Shown piece after piece: positions 1 through 5,882 of a stretch of 10,132 nt of DNA. Every line of letters starts with the position of its first letter. The first letter of the stretch is position 1. The position numbers and the translations under genes are program-made. A model generated the notes under the pieces. It was not told the DNA's origin and did not search any database. It saw nothing but the letters and a program-made list of their open reading frames with translations. The stretch is from Promethearchaeota archaeon (GTDB lineage Archaea; Asgardarchaeota; Lokiarchaeia; Sigynarchaeales; MK-D1). The DNA is taken from contig JAEOUK010000129.1 of assembly GCA_016839385.1 (NCBI GenBank), positions 1-10,132 of the forward strand. Reading direction: 5' to 3'.

Positions 1-1
1 C

Positions 2-340
2 AAACGAATAGGATCGGGCATAGCATCCTTGTTATATATCGGATCCCAAGTGGATTGCTCAATGAAGAAATTAATTCAGTACTTGATGTTGGATAAAAAA
101 CCAAGCACTGTCACTAGAAAAATTGACACTCTTGTTAATCTTAGTTTAGTGGATCGTACCACCTCAACTGAAGATAGACGTATTATTAAACTAGAACTAA
201 CTGAAACTGGCAAGAAATTATACGAAAAAATTCTGAATGAACAAATGCAACGATTTCTCGATATGAAGAGAGAAACAAGTTTGGATAATGAGAAATATAA
301 TAATTTTTTTGCTTGTATTTCATGGTTAAATGATCATTAG
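2..340 (+). CDS. MarR-family transcriptional regulator, 5' end cut by window
   Basis: The frame is open to the left edge and 112 C-terminal residues are visible; the TTG at 29 lies inside the domain and is not the start. The part seen is the recognition half of a MarR winged helix. The recognition helix contains PSTVTRKID, followed by a wing that reads VDRTTSTEDRR and then LELTETGKKL, the classic D-R-R wing and L-T-x-x-G that begins the C-terminal dimerisation helix. MarR proteins are cytoplasmic dimers that bind palindromic operators and often respond to small phenolic or lipophilic ligands. Neither ligand nor target can be read here. The gene converges on the C45 gene, and the two 3' ends overlap by 4 bases. 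The family call is firm; the N-terminal third is missing. Confidence 0.85.
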   Translation, partial: KRIGSGIASLLYIGSQVDCSMKKLIQYLMLDKKPSTVTRKIDTLVNLSLVDRTTSTEDRRIIKLELTETGKKLYEKILNEQMQRFLDMKRETSLDNEKYNNFFACISWLNDH

Positions 341-1368
341 TTCTTACGTAAATCGGATAACTTAATGAGAGTAAAATCTCGATTCGGGAAATTAGAGTAC
401 TTTTTCATAATAATATCTTCCTTGCTTATTTCAAAAACTAATGTGGAGTTCGTCTGGCAATCATTGTTAGTTCCTTCCATAGTCAAATAGATTGAAGGAT
501 CCCACATTACTTCCAATAATTCGTCTGATTCTTTAACTTTTGGAGTTATTACATCCCCTCGTTCTTGTCTAGTTAGAGTATGTTTGCTTGCAGCTGGATA
601 TTTGACGAATTTATTCGAGATATAATGATTTGCACGGAAAAAGTTCCTGCGGATAGGAATTACAGAGTGATCAGTTCCAGTAGTTTCCACATTTACTATA
701 TTTTGCTGAGATTGCAATGCTAACGTATAACTGGCTCCTCCTGAACGAGGATTTAGATTATTAATAATATCAATTCCCTCATCAATTGTGTGTGCTTGCT
801 CAAAAATCGTCCTTCCGATAAACATTCTGGGAATGCCAATTGATTTTATCGGATCAGGTAGAGAATTACATGTTTGAACCAATCCTGCTAAGTTAAATCC
901 ATAAGACATACCTGATACGATTCCAGGATACGAGTGAGAAAAGAAAGGAATCGATTCGGGATATTCAGGCTTAATAAAAACAAAGTATGCATACTTTTCC
1001 AATATTGGATGGGCATCTTCGTTGTGAGCTATAAAAATTCGCCCATCCTGTTTTAAGACGCTAGTAGAGCAATTTAACCAATAAGGCATATGCATGCAAT
1101 TATGAATGAAAATATCATTGAAATCAAATCCACTTCCATCTGCAATGCCCTCAATTTCATCCAGTATCCTAGGGCATAATCTCTTTGAAATCTCAAACAT
1201 TTGTTTAATAAGATTTTTTTTTTGAGGATAGAGGCGTTTATGCTTCTGAAAATCTGAAAATTCAGTTAAAATACCGGTAATGTTCTCTTTAAATTCCTTC
1301 CCGATTTTATAGCCAATTTCCTTGGAACTGCCAGAAATTTTTTTGTATGGTAGAGTTGTTTCTGTCAT
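337..1368 (-). CDS. C45-family autoprocessing acyltransferase/amidohydrolase (Ntn-hydrolase)
   Basis: This 343-residue protein resembles the C45 / acyl-CoA:6-aminopenicillanate acyltransferase family, whose members cut themselves before an internal Cys that becomes the N-terminal nucleophile. The likely nucleophile is C100 in NCSTSV, the place where the family usually has C-T-[ST]. Supporting motifs are AHNED at 114-118 (family N-x-D), SYGFNLAGL at 155-163, a G/E pair near VETTGTD at 227-233, NHY at 248-250 and TNSTLVFE at 306-313. If cleavage occurs before C100, the propeptide is 99 residues, a normal size for the family. No signal peptide or membrane segment is seen, so it is probably cytoplasmic. 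The substrate is unknown: family members hydrolyse or transfer acyl groups on amides and lipids, and penicillin chemistry should not be assumed. It starts 4 bases after the GNAT stop, with an AGTGAT Shine-Dalgarno-like sequence overlapping that stop, so the two are probably translated together. Confidence 0.8.
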   Translation of the reverse strand: MTETTLPYKKISGSSKEIGYKIGKEFKENITGILTEFSDFQKHKRLYPQKKNLIKQMFEISKRLCPRILDEIEGIADGSGFDFNDIFIHNCMHMPYWLNCSTSVLKQDGRIFIAHNEDAHPILEKYAYFVFIKPEYPESIPFFSHSYPGIVSGMSYGFNLAGLVQTCNSLPDPIKSIGIPRMFIGRTIFEQAHTIDEGIDIINNLNPRSGGASYTLALQSQQNIVNVETTGTDHSVIPIRRNFFRANHYISNKFVKYPAASKHTLTRQERGDVITPKVKESDELLEVMWDPSIYLTMEGTNNDCQTNSTLVFEISKEDIIMKKYSNFPNRDFTLIKLSDLRKN

Positions 1369-1371
1369 TAA

Positions 1372-1377
1372 ATCACT
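1372..1377 (-). promoter_or_regulatory. Shine-Dalgarno overlapping GNAT stop, for C45 gene
   Basis: On the minus strand AGTGAT precedes the C45 ATG by 3 bases and contains the TGA of the GNAT gene. GTGAT is complementary to the archaeal 16S 3' end (AUCAC). The arrangement suggests translational coupling, though the spacing is short. Confidence 0.4.
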
Positions 1378-2164
1378 TCAATCTAACATTCGCGTACGTC
1401 GAATAAATAGTATATCCCACCTTGCTATATACTTTTATAGCAGGAGGATTATCAGTTCGTACGTGAATGATCGCAATCTCAGTGTTTTCCATGAGCATAT
1501 GCACGGCCTCATTTACCAAATAGGTCGCTAGCCCTTGATTCTGGTAATCTGGATGGGTAGCGACAGTAGATACTATTGCAGCAGTCTCATCAATCCATGC
1601 AAGTGTGAAACTTATTAATTTATCGCCATCAAAAAGTCCAGTATAATATTGACTTTCATCGAAGGTAAATTTATCAACGGTGATTTGACCCCAAAAGTTT
1701 GGATCTGCTTCAACCATAAGGTTTGCAATCTTTGGAGCATCTTCTTCTGACAATAATCGTTGTGTGTATGGATGTTCCAAAGTAAATTTAGGGATCATTT
1801 TTTCTTTTTGCAGAATCATTCGATGCATGGAAAGTTCTTTCTTATAATTTGGAACTAATTCATGCAACAGATCCTTATATTCATATTCAAAAGTTATCTC
1901 ATCTATGGGAATATCTTCAGGAATAGCATTAAACAAAGCTTTAATGATCTCTTCATTTTGCCCCCGAATTTGGGCAATATGGTTTTTCCAGATAAGACAA
2001 AGTCCGACTATTATTCCTTTATCTTCTAATGCGATTAAAAATTTACAATTTTCGGGATATTGTTTCAAATCAAGAATGAAAAAGAAATACCTTGGAATAT
2101 CACTTAAAATAAAGGACCAGAACTCTTTTTCATTGGAATCATCTAATTCCACAATTTCTAACAT
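1373..2164 (-). CDS. GNAT-family N-acetyltransferase, two-domain
   Basis: This 263-residue protein carries a complete GNAT fold in its C-terminal half. Motif A is VATHPDYQNQGLA at 201-213; the Q-x-x-G-x-A loop binds the acetyl-CoA pyrophosphate. Motif B is NPPAIKVYSKVGY at 239-251. The first 120 residues look like a degenerate GNAT-like domain without a CoA loop, an arrangement found in many two-domain GNATs. The acceptor substrate cannot be predicted. The ATG has no Shine-Dalgarno. A T-rich tract lies about 25 bases upstream, so a leaderless transcript is possible, as is read-through from the seven-helix protein gene. The C45 gene follows after 4 bases, which suggests the two act on related amide or amine substrates; this is an inference from context only. 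Confidence 0.88.
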   Translation of the reverse strand: MLEIVELDDSNEKEFWSFILSDIPRYFFFILDLKQYPENCKFLIALEDKGIIVGLCLIWKNHIAQIRGQNEEIIKALFNAIPEDIPIDEITFEYEYKDLLHELVPNYKKELSMHRMILQKEKMIPKFTLEHPYTQRLLSEEDAPKIANLMVEADPNFWGQITVDKFTFDESQYYTGLFDGDKLISFTLAWIDETAAIVSTVATHPDYQNQGLATYLVNEAVHMLMENTEIAIIHVRTDNPPAIKVYSKVGYTIYSTYANVRLK

Positions 2165-2185
2165 ACAATATAGATTCTTAAGGTT

Positions 2186-2193
2186 AAAAAAAA
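2186..2193 (-). terminator. T8 tract after seven-helix protein gene
   Basis: Eight T residues lie on the minus strand 20-27 bases after the stop of the seven-helix protein gene, with no hairpin. Archaeal RNA polymerase commonly terminates at such tracts. It also sits at about -25 from the GNAT ATG, so it could double as part of a weak TATA region. Termination, if any, may be partial. Confidence 0.4.
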
Positions 2194-2212
2194 GGATTTT
2201 GGAAAGGATAGC

Positions 2213-2908
2213 CTACTCCTTCCTCGATTTTATGAAATAAGCTCTATACCCAATAATAGCAATAATAACATATGCAATTGTTTTTGGAATCATAAGCATC
2301 CCAATCATTGGTATTTTTTGCACTAGTAATATAACGGGAAGGTAAAATGCATAGGAAACAAATATCCAGATTGCAATGTTTCGATAGGTTTTATTGTTGG
2401 ATTTATTTGCATCAATTAAGATTAGAATCGCAACACCAACGCCTTGAATCACTAATGGGATGTTTCGATAGATAGACCATTCCAAAGGAGGAGTTACTGA
2501 ATTCCATGAGTTTTGTGGAAAGAAGAAAATTCCTAATCGAATAAAGCCAACTACTAGTAAACTTATATAAAGTGCACTAATTGGTTTTTTAAATTGAACT
2601 CGCCACAAATCAAGCATTATCTTATAAAAAAATCCAACAGTAATTGCTGTAGATAACGCACCCAATCCTACTAACAATGTATTTGATTCTAATCCTCCTA
2701 AAGCATAAGCAATAACTCTGAATCCAACATGACCCGTATCTCCTAATGCTAACAAGAAAAACATTAGTATTATACGATTTACTTGTTGTTTGCTTTCATT
2801 TTCAACTTGATTTCTTCTTAGGAACATTAAAATCACAAATGTCCATATTGACACCAAATAGAGGACATTAAAACCTATTTCCATAATTTCTGCTGATGTT
2901 AGACTCAT
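2213..2908 (-). CDS. orphan seven-helix membrane protein
   Basis: The protein has 231 residues from the chosen ATG, which follows an AGGGGT Shine-Dalgarno-like sequence by 6 bases; an ATG at 2929 would add seven residues (MSKRGKV). Seven hydrophobic helices lie at roughly 10-30, 44-69, 74-99, 109-131, 148-166, 176-197 and 203-224. Basic residues cluster after helices 1, 3, 5 and 7 (RRN, RVQFKK, NKSNNKTYR, KSRKE), which predicts N-terminus out and C-terminus in. Striking motifs within or next to helices are GDTGHVGFR (56-64), PQNSW (131-135), IYRNIP (147-152) and IPMIGMLMIPKT (199-210). I recall similar uncharacterised membrane proteins with a GDxxH motif in Firmicutes, but no function is known to me. 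No enzyme, transporter or receptor signature is recognised. It starts right after the DJ-1 stop, so the two probably form an operon. Confidence 0.85.
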   Translation of the reverse strand: MSLTSAEIMEIGFNVLYLVSIWTFVILMFLRRNQVENESKQQVNRIILMFFLLALGDTGHVGFRVIAYALGGLESNTLLVGLGALSTAITVGFFYKIMLDLWRVQFKKPISALYISLLVVGFIRLGIFFFPQNSWNSVTPPLEWSIYRNIPLVIQGVGVAILILIDANKSNNKTYRNIAIWIFVSYAFYLPVILLVQKIPMIGMLMIPKTIAYVIIAIIGYRAYFIKSRKE

Positions 2909-2914
2909 TACTTT

Positions 2915-2920
2915 ACCCCT
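2915..2920 (-). promoter_or_regulatory. ribosome binding site deciding the start at 2908
   Basis: AGGGGT on the minus strand, 6 bases before the ATG at 2908, favours this start over the in-frame ATG at 2929, which lies 1 base after the DJ-1 stop and has no site of its own. The match to the consensus is imperfect. Confidence 0.4.
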
Positions 2921-2930
2921 TTTAGACATC

Positions 2931-3437
2931 CTATTTAAGAAGATTAAGGATTGCTTTGCAAAAATCGGGCAAATCATTTGGATTACGTGATGTTATGAGA
3001 TTACCATCTATTACAACTGGAGCGTCGATCCAATGTGCGCCAGCATTTTCTAGATCAATTCTAATGGAATGAAACGCGGTGACTTTTTTTCTATTTACTA
3101 ATCCCGCAGAAATTAACATCCACCCTCCATGACAAATTGCAGCAACAATTTTATTCGTATTACCAAGCTCTCTTACAAAATTCACCATTTCTGGAACTCT
3201 ACGCATATAATCGGGACTAAATCCTCCTGGGATTATTACTGCATCATAATCTTCTGTGCGAACATCTTGCACGTTTTTATCCGGTTTTACAGGCATTCCC
3301 GATTTACCTTTAAATTCGGGTGCGGTACCAGATCCAATAATATGAACTTCATGTCCTGCTTCTCGGAATCGAATTGTTGGATACCATAATTCTTTCTCAT
3401 CATACAAGTTTTCAGCTAAAACAGCTAGGCGTGCCAT
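2931..3437 (-). CDS. DJ-1/PfpI-family protein
   Basis: At 168 residues this is a full-length PfpI-type member of the DJ-1 superfamily: a small cytoplasmic flavodoxin-like fold, usually oligomeric. The nucleophile elbow is AAICHGGWML with C102 followed by H103. E16 in DEKELWYP matches the conserved Glu that contacts the nucleophile Cys. PGGFSPDYMRR at 70-80 places D76 where the archaeal PfpI proteases have the Glu of the inter-subunit triad; Asp is also common in the family. Relatives have been described as proteases, glyoxalases or deglycases, and biochemical roles remain disputed, so only a general stress or carbonyl-repair role can be suggested. A TATA box lies about 50 bases upstream. The next gene begins within 1-22 bases of the stop, indicating co-transcription with the seven-helix protein. 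Confidence 0.95.
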   Translation of the reverse strand: MARLAVLAENLYDEKELWYPTIRFREAGHEVHIIGSGTAPEFKGKSGMPVKPDKNVQDVRTEDYDAVIIPGGFSPDYMRRVPEMVNFVRELGNTNKIVAAICHGGWMLISAGLVNRKKVTAFHSIRIDLENAGAHWIDAPVVIDGNLITSRNPNDLPDFCKAILNLLK

Positions 3438-3482
3438 ATATAGATTTCAGCTAGAATCGTTATTAAATTCATAACTTCAAAT

Positions 3483-3490
3483 CTTTATAC
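3483..3490 (-). promoter_or_regulatory. TATA box for DJ-1 operon
   Basis: GTATAAAG on the minus strand is centred about 49 bases before the DJ-1 ATG. With the usual archaeal spacing, transcription would start near 3460 and leave a leader of about 22 bases. No clear BRE is seen. Confidence 0.45.
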
Positions 3491-3594
3491 AGCGATTTTA
3501 CCAGAAACCGAATAAACTCTATTGTGATAATTCGAATTTATCAAGTCTATTTTTATATTACGAATAAGAGAAAACTCATTGATTATTAAATTAG

Positions 3595-3599
3595 AAAAA
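3595..3599 (-). terminator. short T tract after beta-helix gene
   Basis: TTTTT followed by further T-rich sequence on the minus strand begins 11 bases after the stop at 3610. This is a weak candidate for archaeal U-tract termination, separating this gene from the DJ-1 promoter. Confidence 0.3.
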
Positions 3600-3609
3600 T
3601 GGGAGAAGA

Positions 3610-4515
3610 TTATCCTCGTTTTTTCTTTCTTAGGATAAAGAAGACAGTCAATCCTGTTCCAATGACTAAAGCTCCACCAATGCTCCCCAAAACAATTTCC
3701 AAGTTATAGTTTGTCTTATTATTCTCGATTTCATTATCAATGCTATTAGATTCTCGAATAGTATCCCCATTTCCTAAAATAACATTTCGAGTAACGGTAT
3801 TGGCATCTGATCTTAGCAGATAGATTCCGTCTAGGATATTATTCTTGATGGTATTACCGCGGATCACATTAGAATCAGAATCTTCTAAATATATCCCATA
3901 AAATAGGTTTTCATTAACAATGTTATCTGAGATGATATTATCAGTGGATCTTTTAATAGTAATTCCATACCATGTATTTGAACTTGCATCATTTAACCGA
4001 ATAATGCAAAGTGATGAATCTACAACATGAATCCCATCTTCAATTGCGTCATTTGCATTGTTATCTATAATATCGATCTGAGAAGATTCAATAACAAAAA
4101 CACCGTTATGAAATCCTGAAACTTCGTTGTTCTCAATACGTACATTTGAGCAATTTTCTAATTGAATACCCCCTGTGTATGGTCCTGAAACTGAACTGAT
4201 AATTTCCGAGTTTCGAATGATGAGATGAAGATTTACGTTTTCGATTCTTAAACCTGCTCCCGAACCTACAGCATCAATTTGGAGATTTTCTATTATATAT
4301 GGTGTCTCCCAAGAATCCCCTGGACCCGTTTGTCCTGACAAATATGCTTGCAATTCCGTATTATTAAGTATCGTGACAGGAGATGTATATTGTGAATTAG
4401 TAGGAGAATCAAGAATAAGACTATTACAAGAAAAACAAAATCCTGTTACTGAAATTCCTATAATAATGAAACTTAAAACGACATTTACTTTATAATTAGT
4501 TTGTTTTTTTGACAT
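3610..4515 (-). CDS. NosD-like parallel beta-helix surface protein with C-terminal membrane anchor
   Basis: The ATG at 4515 gives 301 residues and has a GGAG site 7 bases upstream; a TTG two codons earlier is less likely. A hydrophobic segment at 10-28 acts as signal peptide or anchor. GPGDSWETPYIIENL at 64-78 is the usual lead-in of archaeal NosD-type domains. Then come regular right-handed beta-helix (PbH1) coils: a Gly starts a new coil at residues 115, 138, 161, 184, 207 and 230, exactly 23 residues apart, each followed by a beta strand and an Asn-rich N-x-I-x-x-N turn. A transmembrane helix at 272-295 is followed by RKKKRG, placing the helix domain outside the cell. Such domains often bind or cleave polysaccharides, but no catalytic residues can be assigned, so a structural or binding role is equally possible. 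It stands alone between the URO-D-fold and DJ-1 genes. Confidence 0.9.
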   Translation of the reverse strand: MSKKQTNYKVNVVLSFIIIGISVTGFCFSCNSLILDSPTNSQYTSPVTILNNTELQAYLSGQTGPGDSWETPYIIENLQIDAVGSGAGLRIENVNLHLIIRNSEIISSVSGPYTGGIQLENCSNVRIENNEVSGFHNGVFVIESSQIDIIDNNANDAIEDGIHVVDSSLCIIRLNDASSNTWYGITIKRSTDNIISDNIVNENLFYGIYLEDSDSNVIRGNTIKNNILDGIYLLRSDANTVTRNVILGNGDTIRESNSIDNEIENNKTNYNLEIVLGSIGGALVIGTGLTVFFILRKKKRG

Positions 4516-4522
4516 ATTCAAA

Positions 4523-4526
4523 CTCC
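4523..4526 (-). promoter_or_regulatory. ribosome binding site deciding the start at 4515
   Basis: GGAG on the minus strand lies 7 bases before the ATG at 4515, which supports that start over the upstream TTG at 4521. Confidence 0.55.
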
Positions 4527-4589
4527 ATTTAATCTGGTGAGTATTGTAAGTAAATTGTTAAAACTGTAAACTATGTGGATTGTAATCTA

Positions 4590-4610
4590 TTTAATCCCTT
4601 TGGATTTAAA
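4590..4610. repeat. inverted repeat upstream of beta-helix gene
   Basis: TTTAATCC, a loop of CTTT, then GGATTTAAA: five perfect pairs and three more after a one-base bulge. It lies 75-95 bases before the beta-helix ATG, and its right arm overlaps a TATA-like TTTTAAAT on the minus strand. It could be an operator. No T tract follows it on the minus strand, so it is unlikely to be a terminator. Confidence 0.3.
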
Positions 4611-4662
4611 ATATTGATTCAATCGACGTTTAAGTATAATAAATTAAACACAAAATGGTAAA

Positions 4663-5775
4663 TCAAAATGAAATCGGATATTTACCGAATTTTTTTGCAG
4701 TGTTAAGCATTGCTTTGAGATTCTGGGGCTTAATAGATCCAATAAGATCCGCACCAGTCCCCAAAATATAACCACCGCCAACAGCTGCGTCTCGAATGCA
4801 TTCTTTAGTGATTCGAATCGTATCCTCTACCGTTCCCACACTAAGTGCATCTGATGCTGGGACATTACCGATTAATGCGATTTCATTTCCATGTTTTTCT
4901 TTTAAAGGTTTTAGACGCATTCCAGCCTCATATTCTAAAGGTTCTATCGCGTGAATCCCCGCTTTTATTATCAAAGGTATTTCTGATTCGATATTTCCAT
5001 CGGTGTGTAAGATTAATTTTGCGCCGTATCTATTCGCATTGTCTGCCAGACGCTTGTAATAGGGATAAACAAACTCCTCGAATTGCTTTAGACTAATCAT
5101 AGGTCGCTCTTTTTGAGCATGATCATCGCAAATAAACACCATATTGACTCCTTGTTCAAACAATCTTGTTTGATCATTAACCGTAATGGTGGTCCATGCA
5201 TCCATTAGTTTTTTCAGCGAATTAGGGTATTTTCTCATAATATAAGCTAGACGCTCTAAACCAATCGCAGCCCAAGAAAAATAAAATGGTGCACCTAATG
5301 TCGGAATAGGTAAAATTTCCTTTTTTATACCATAATCCCAATACCATTTGGTCAATTTATAATACCATTTTGGCAATGGAGGACATGATTTAATGAATTT
5401 TGCCCAGATCTCGATTAGTTCTGGAGTCTTTAAAGAACCGCCGACATACCAAATTCTGCCATCAGAACTCTTTTTCCATAAGTGTCCTTCTCGCGATATC
5501 GATACACTCTTGTCTTTCGGTTTATGTTCTTTCGGGATACTCGGTTTTTTCAAGAGAGGATTATTTATGGCTCCTCCAATATGCATCCACATGGAATCGA
5601 AGCCTGCATGCCTAGCAACTTTCAATTGCCTTGTTAAAAGAGGAGCTCCTGAATCCCGTCCAAATTGCGTTTTAAATTTTGAGATGAATTCAGACTCAGC
5701 ACTTTGTGTAAAAGTGGGAACTCGATCTGGCTCTTTGTGATTTAAAGTTGTCCAAATACGCTCATATACATTCAT
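4663..5775 (-). CDS. URO-D/MtaA-fold protein, uncharacterised subgroup
   Basis: At 370 residues this is a full-length member of the uroporphyrinogen decarboxylase fold (TIM barrel), which also includes corrinoid methyltransferases such as MtaA. Recognisable parts are the opening YERIWTTLNHKEPDRVP (4-20), FICDDHAQKERPMIS (214-228), ILHTDGNIESEIP (255-267), HAIEPLEYEAGM (275-286), ALIGNVPA (300-307) and GGGYILGTGADLIG (333-346). It is not true HemE, because the N-terminal R-Q-A-G-R substrate motif is absent. The zinc-binding H-x-C of MtaA-type methyltransferases is H257-T-D259 here. Many unassigned URO-D-fold proteins share the H-x-D-G form. No corrinoid protein or partner methyltransferase is encoded nearby. 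A methyl-transfer role is possible but unproven. The start is supported by AGGTCA 5 bases upstream. Confidence 0.9.
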   Translation of the reverse strand: MNVYERIWTTLNHKEPDRVPTFTQSAESEFISKFKTQFGRDSGAPLLTRQLKVARHAGFDSMWMHIGGAINNPLLKKPSIPKEHKPKDKSVSISREGHLWKKSSDGRIWYVGGSLKTPELIEIWAKFIKSCPPLPKWYYKLTKWYWDYGIKKEILPIPTLGAPFYFSWAAIGLERLAYIMRKYPNSLKKLMDAWTTITVNDQTRLFEQGVNMVFICDDHAQKERPMISLKQFEEFVYPYYKRLADNANRYGAKLILHTDGNIESEIPLIIKAGIHAIEPLEYEAGMRLKPLKEKHGNEIALIGNVPASDALSVGTVEDTIRITKECIRDAAVGGGYILGTGADLIGSIKPQNLKAMLNTAKKFGKYPISF

Positions 5776-5780
5776 TAAAA

Positions 5781-5786
5781 TGACCT
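5781..5786 (-). promoter_or_regulatory. Shine-Dalgarno of URO-D-fold gene
   Basis: AGGTCA on the minus strand, 5 bases before the ATG, is one base from the archaeal AGGTGA. A TATA-like TCTATAATAA lies just upstream near 5797-5806. Confidence 0.45.
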
Positions 5787-5854
5787 TGTGGTGATTGTTA
5801 TTATAGATTTCTTGATCTACAAAATCGGGAAATAGTCTTTGGACAAGATAGAAT

Positions 5855-5860
5855 AAAAAA
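5855..5860 (-). terminator. T6 tract after VTT gene
   Basis: Six T residues on the minus strand follow the VTT gene stop by about 23 bases, in a T-rich context. This is a possible U-tract terminator with no strong hairpin. Confidence 0.3.
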
Positions 5861-5882
5861 TGCGGAATTTAGATGAAATTTT

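Noticed and set aside
1905..2240. Plus-strand open frame of 111 codons
   Set aside because: It lies opposite the GNAT gene, has no domain pattern, and its residues look like a shadow of the real coding strand.
2213..2908. Seven helices with a Lys in helix 7 and N-out topology, as in microbial rhodopsins
   Set aside because: The Lys lies at the start of the helix within a PKT motif, helix 3 lacks the retinal counterion and usual aromatic pocket residues, and the other motifs match no rhodopsin I know.
337..3437. MarR, C45, GNAT, membrane protein and DJ-1 as an antibiotic-resistance or defence island
   Set aside because: No nuclease, toxin, helicase, efflux pump or mobile element is present, and the C45 family name does not imply penicillin chemistry.
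3529..3538. Palindrome AATTCGAATT upstream of the DJ-1 promoter
   Set aside because: It is ten bases of low-complexity AT sequence about 40 bases beyond the TATA box, readily expected by chance in such DNA.
5393..5740. Plus-strand open frame of 115 codons inside the URO-D-fold gene
   Set aside because: It is antisense to a well-conserved coding region, with no recognisable motifs or start signals.
4663..5775. Annotating the URO-D-fold protein as HemE
   Set aside because: The N-terminal R-Q-A-G-R substrate motif is missing and no other haem gene is present nearby.
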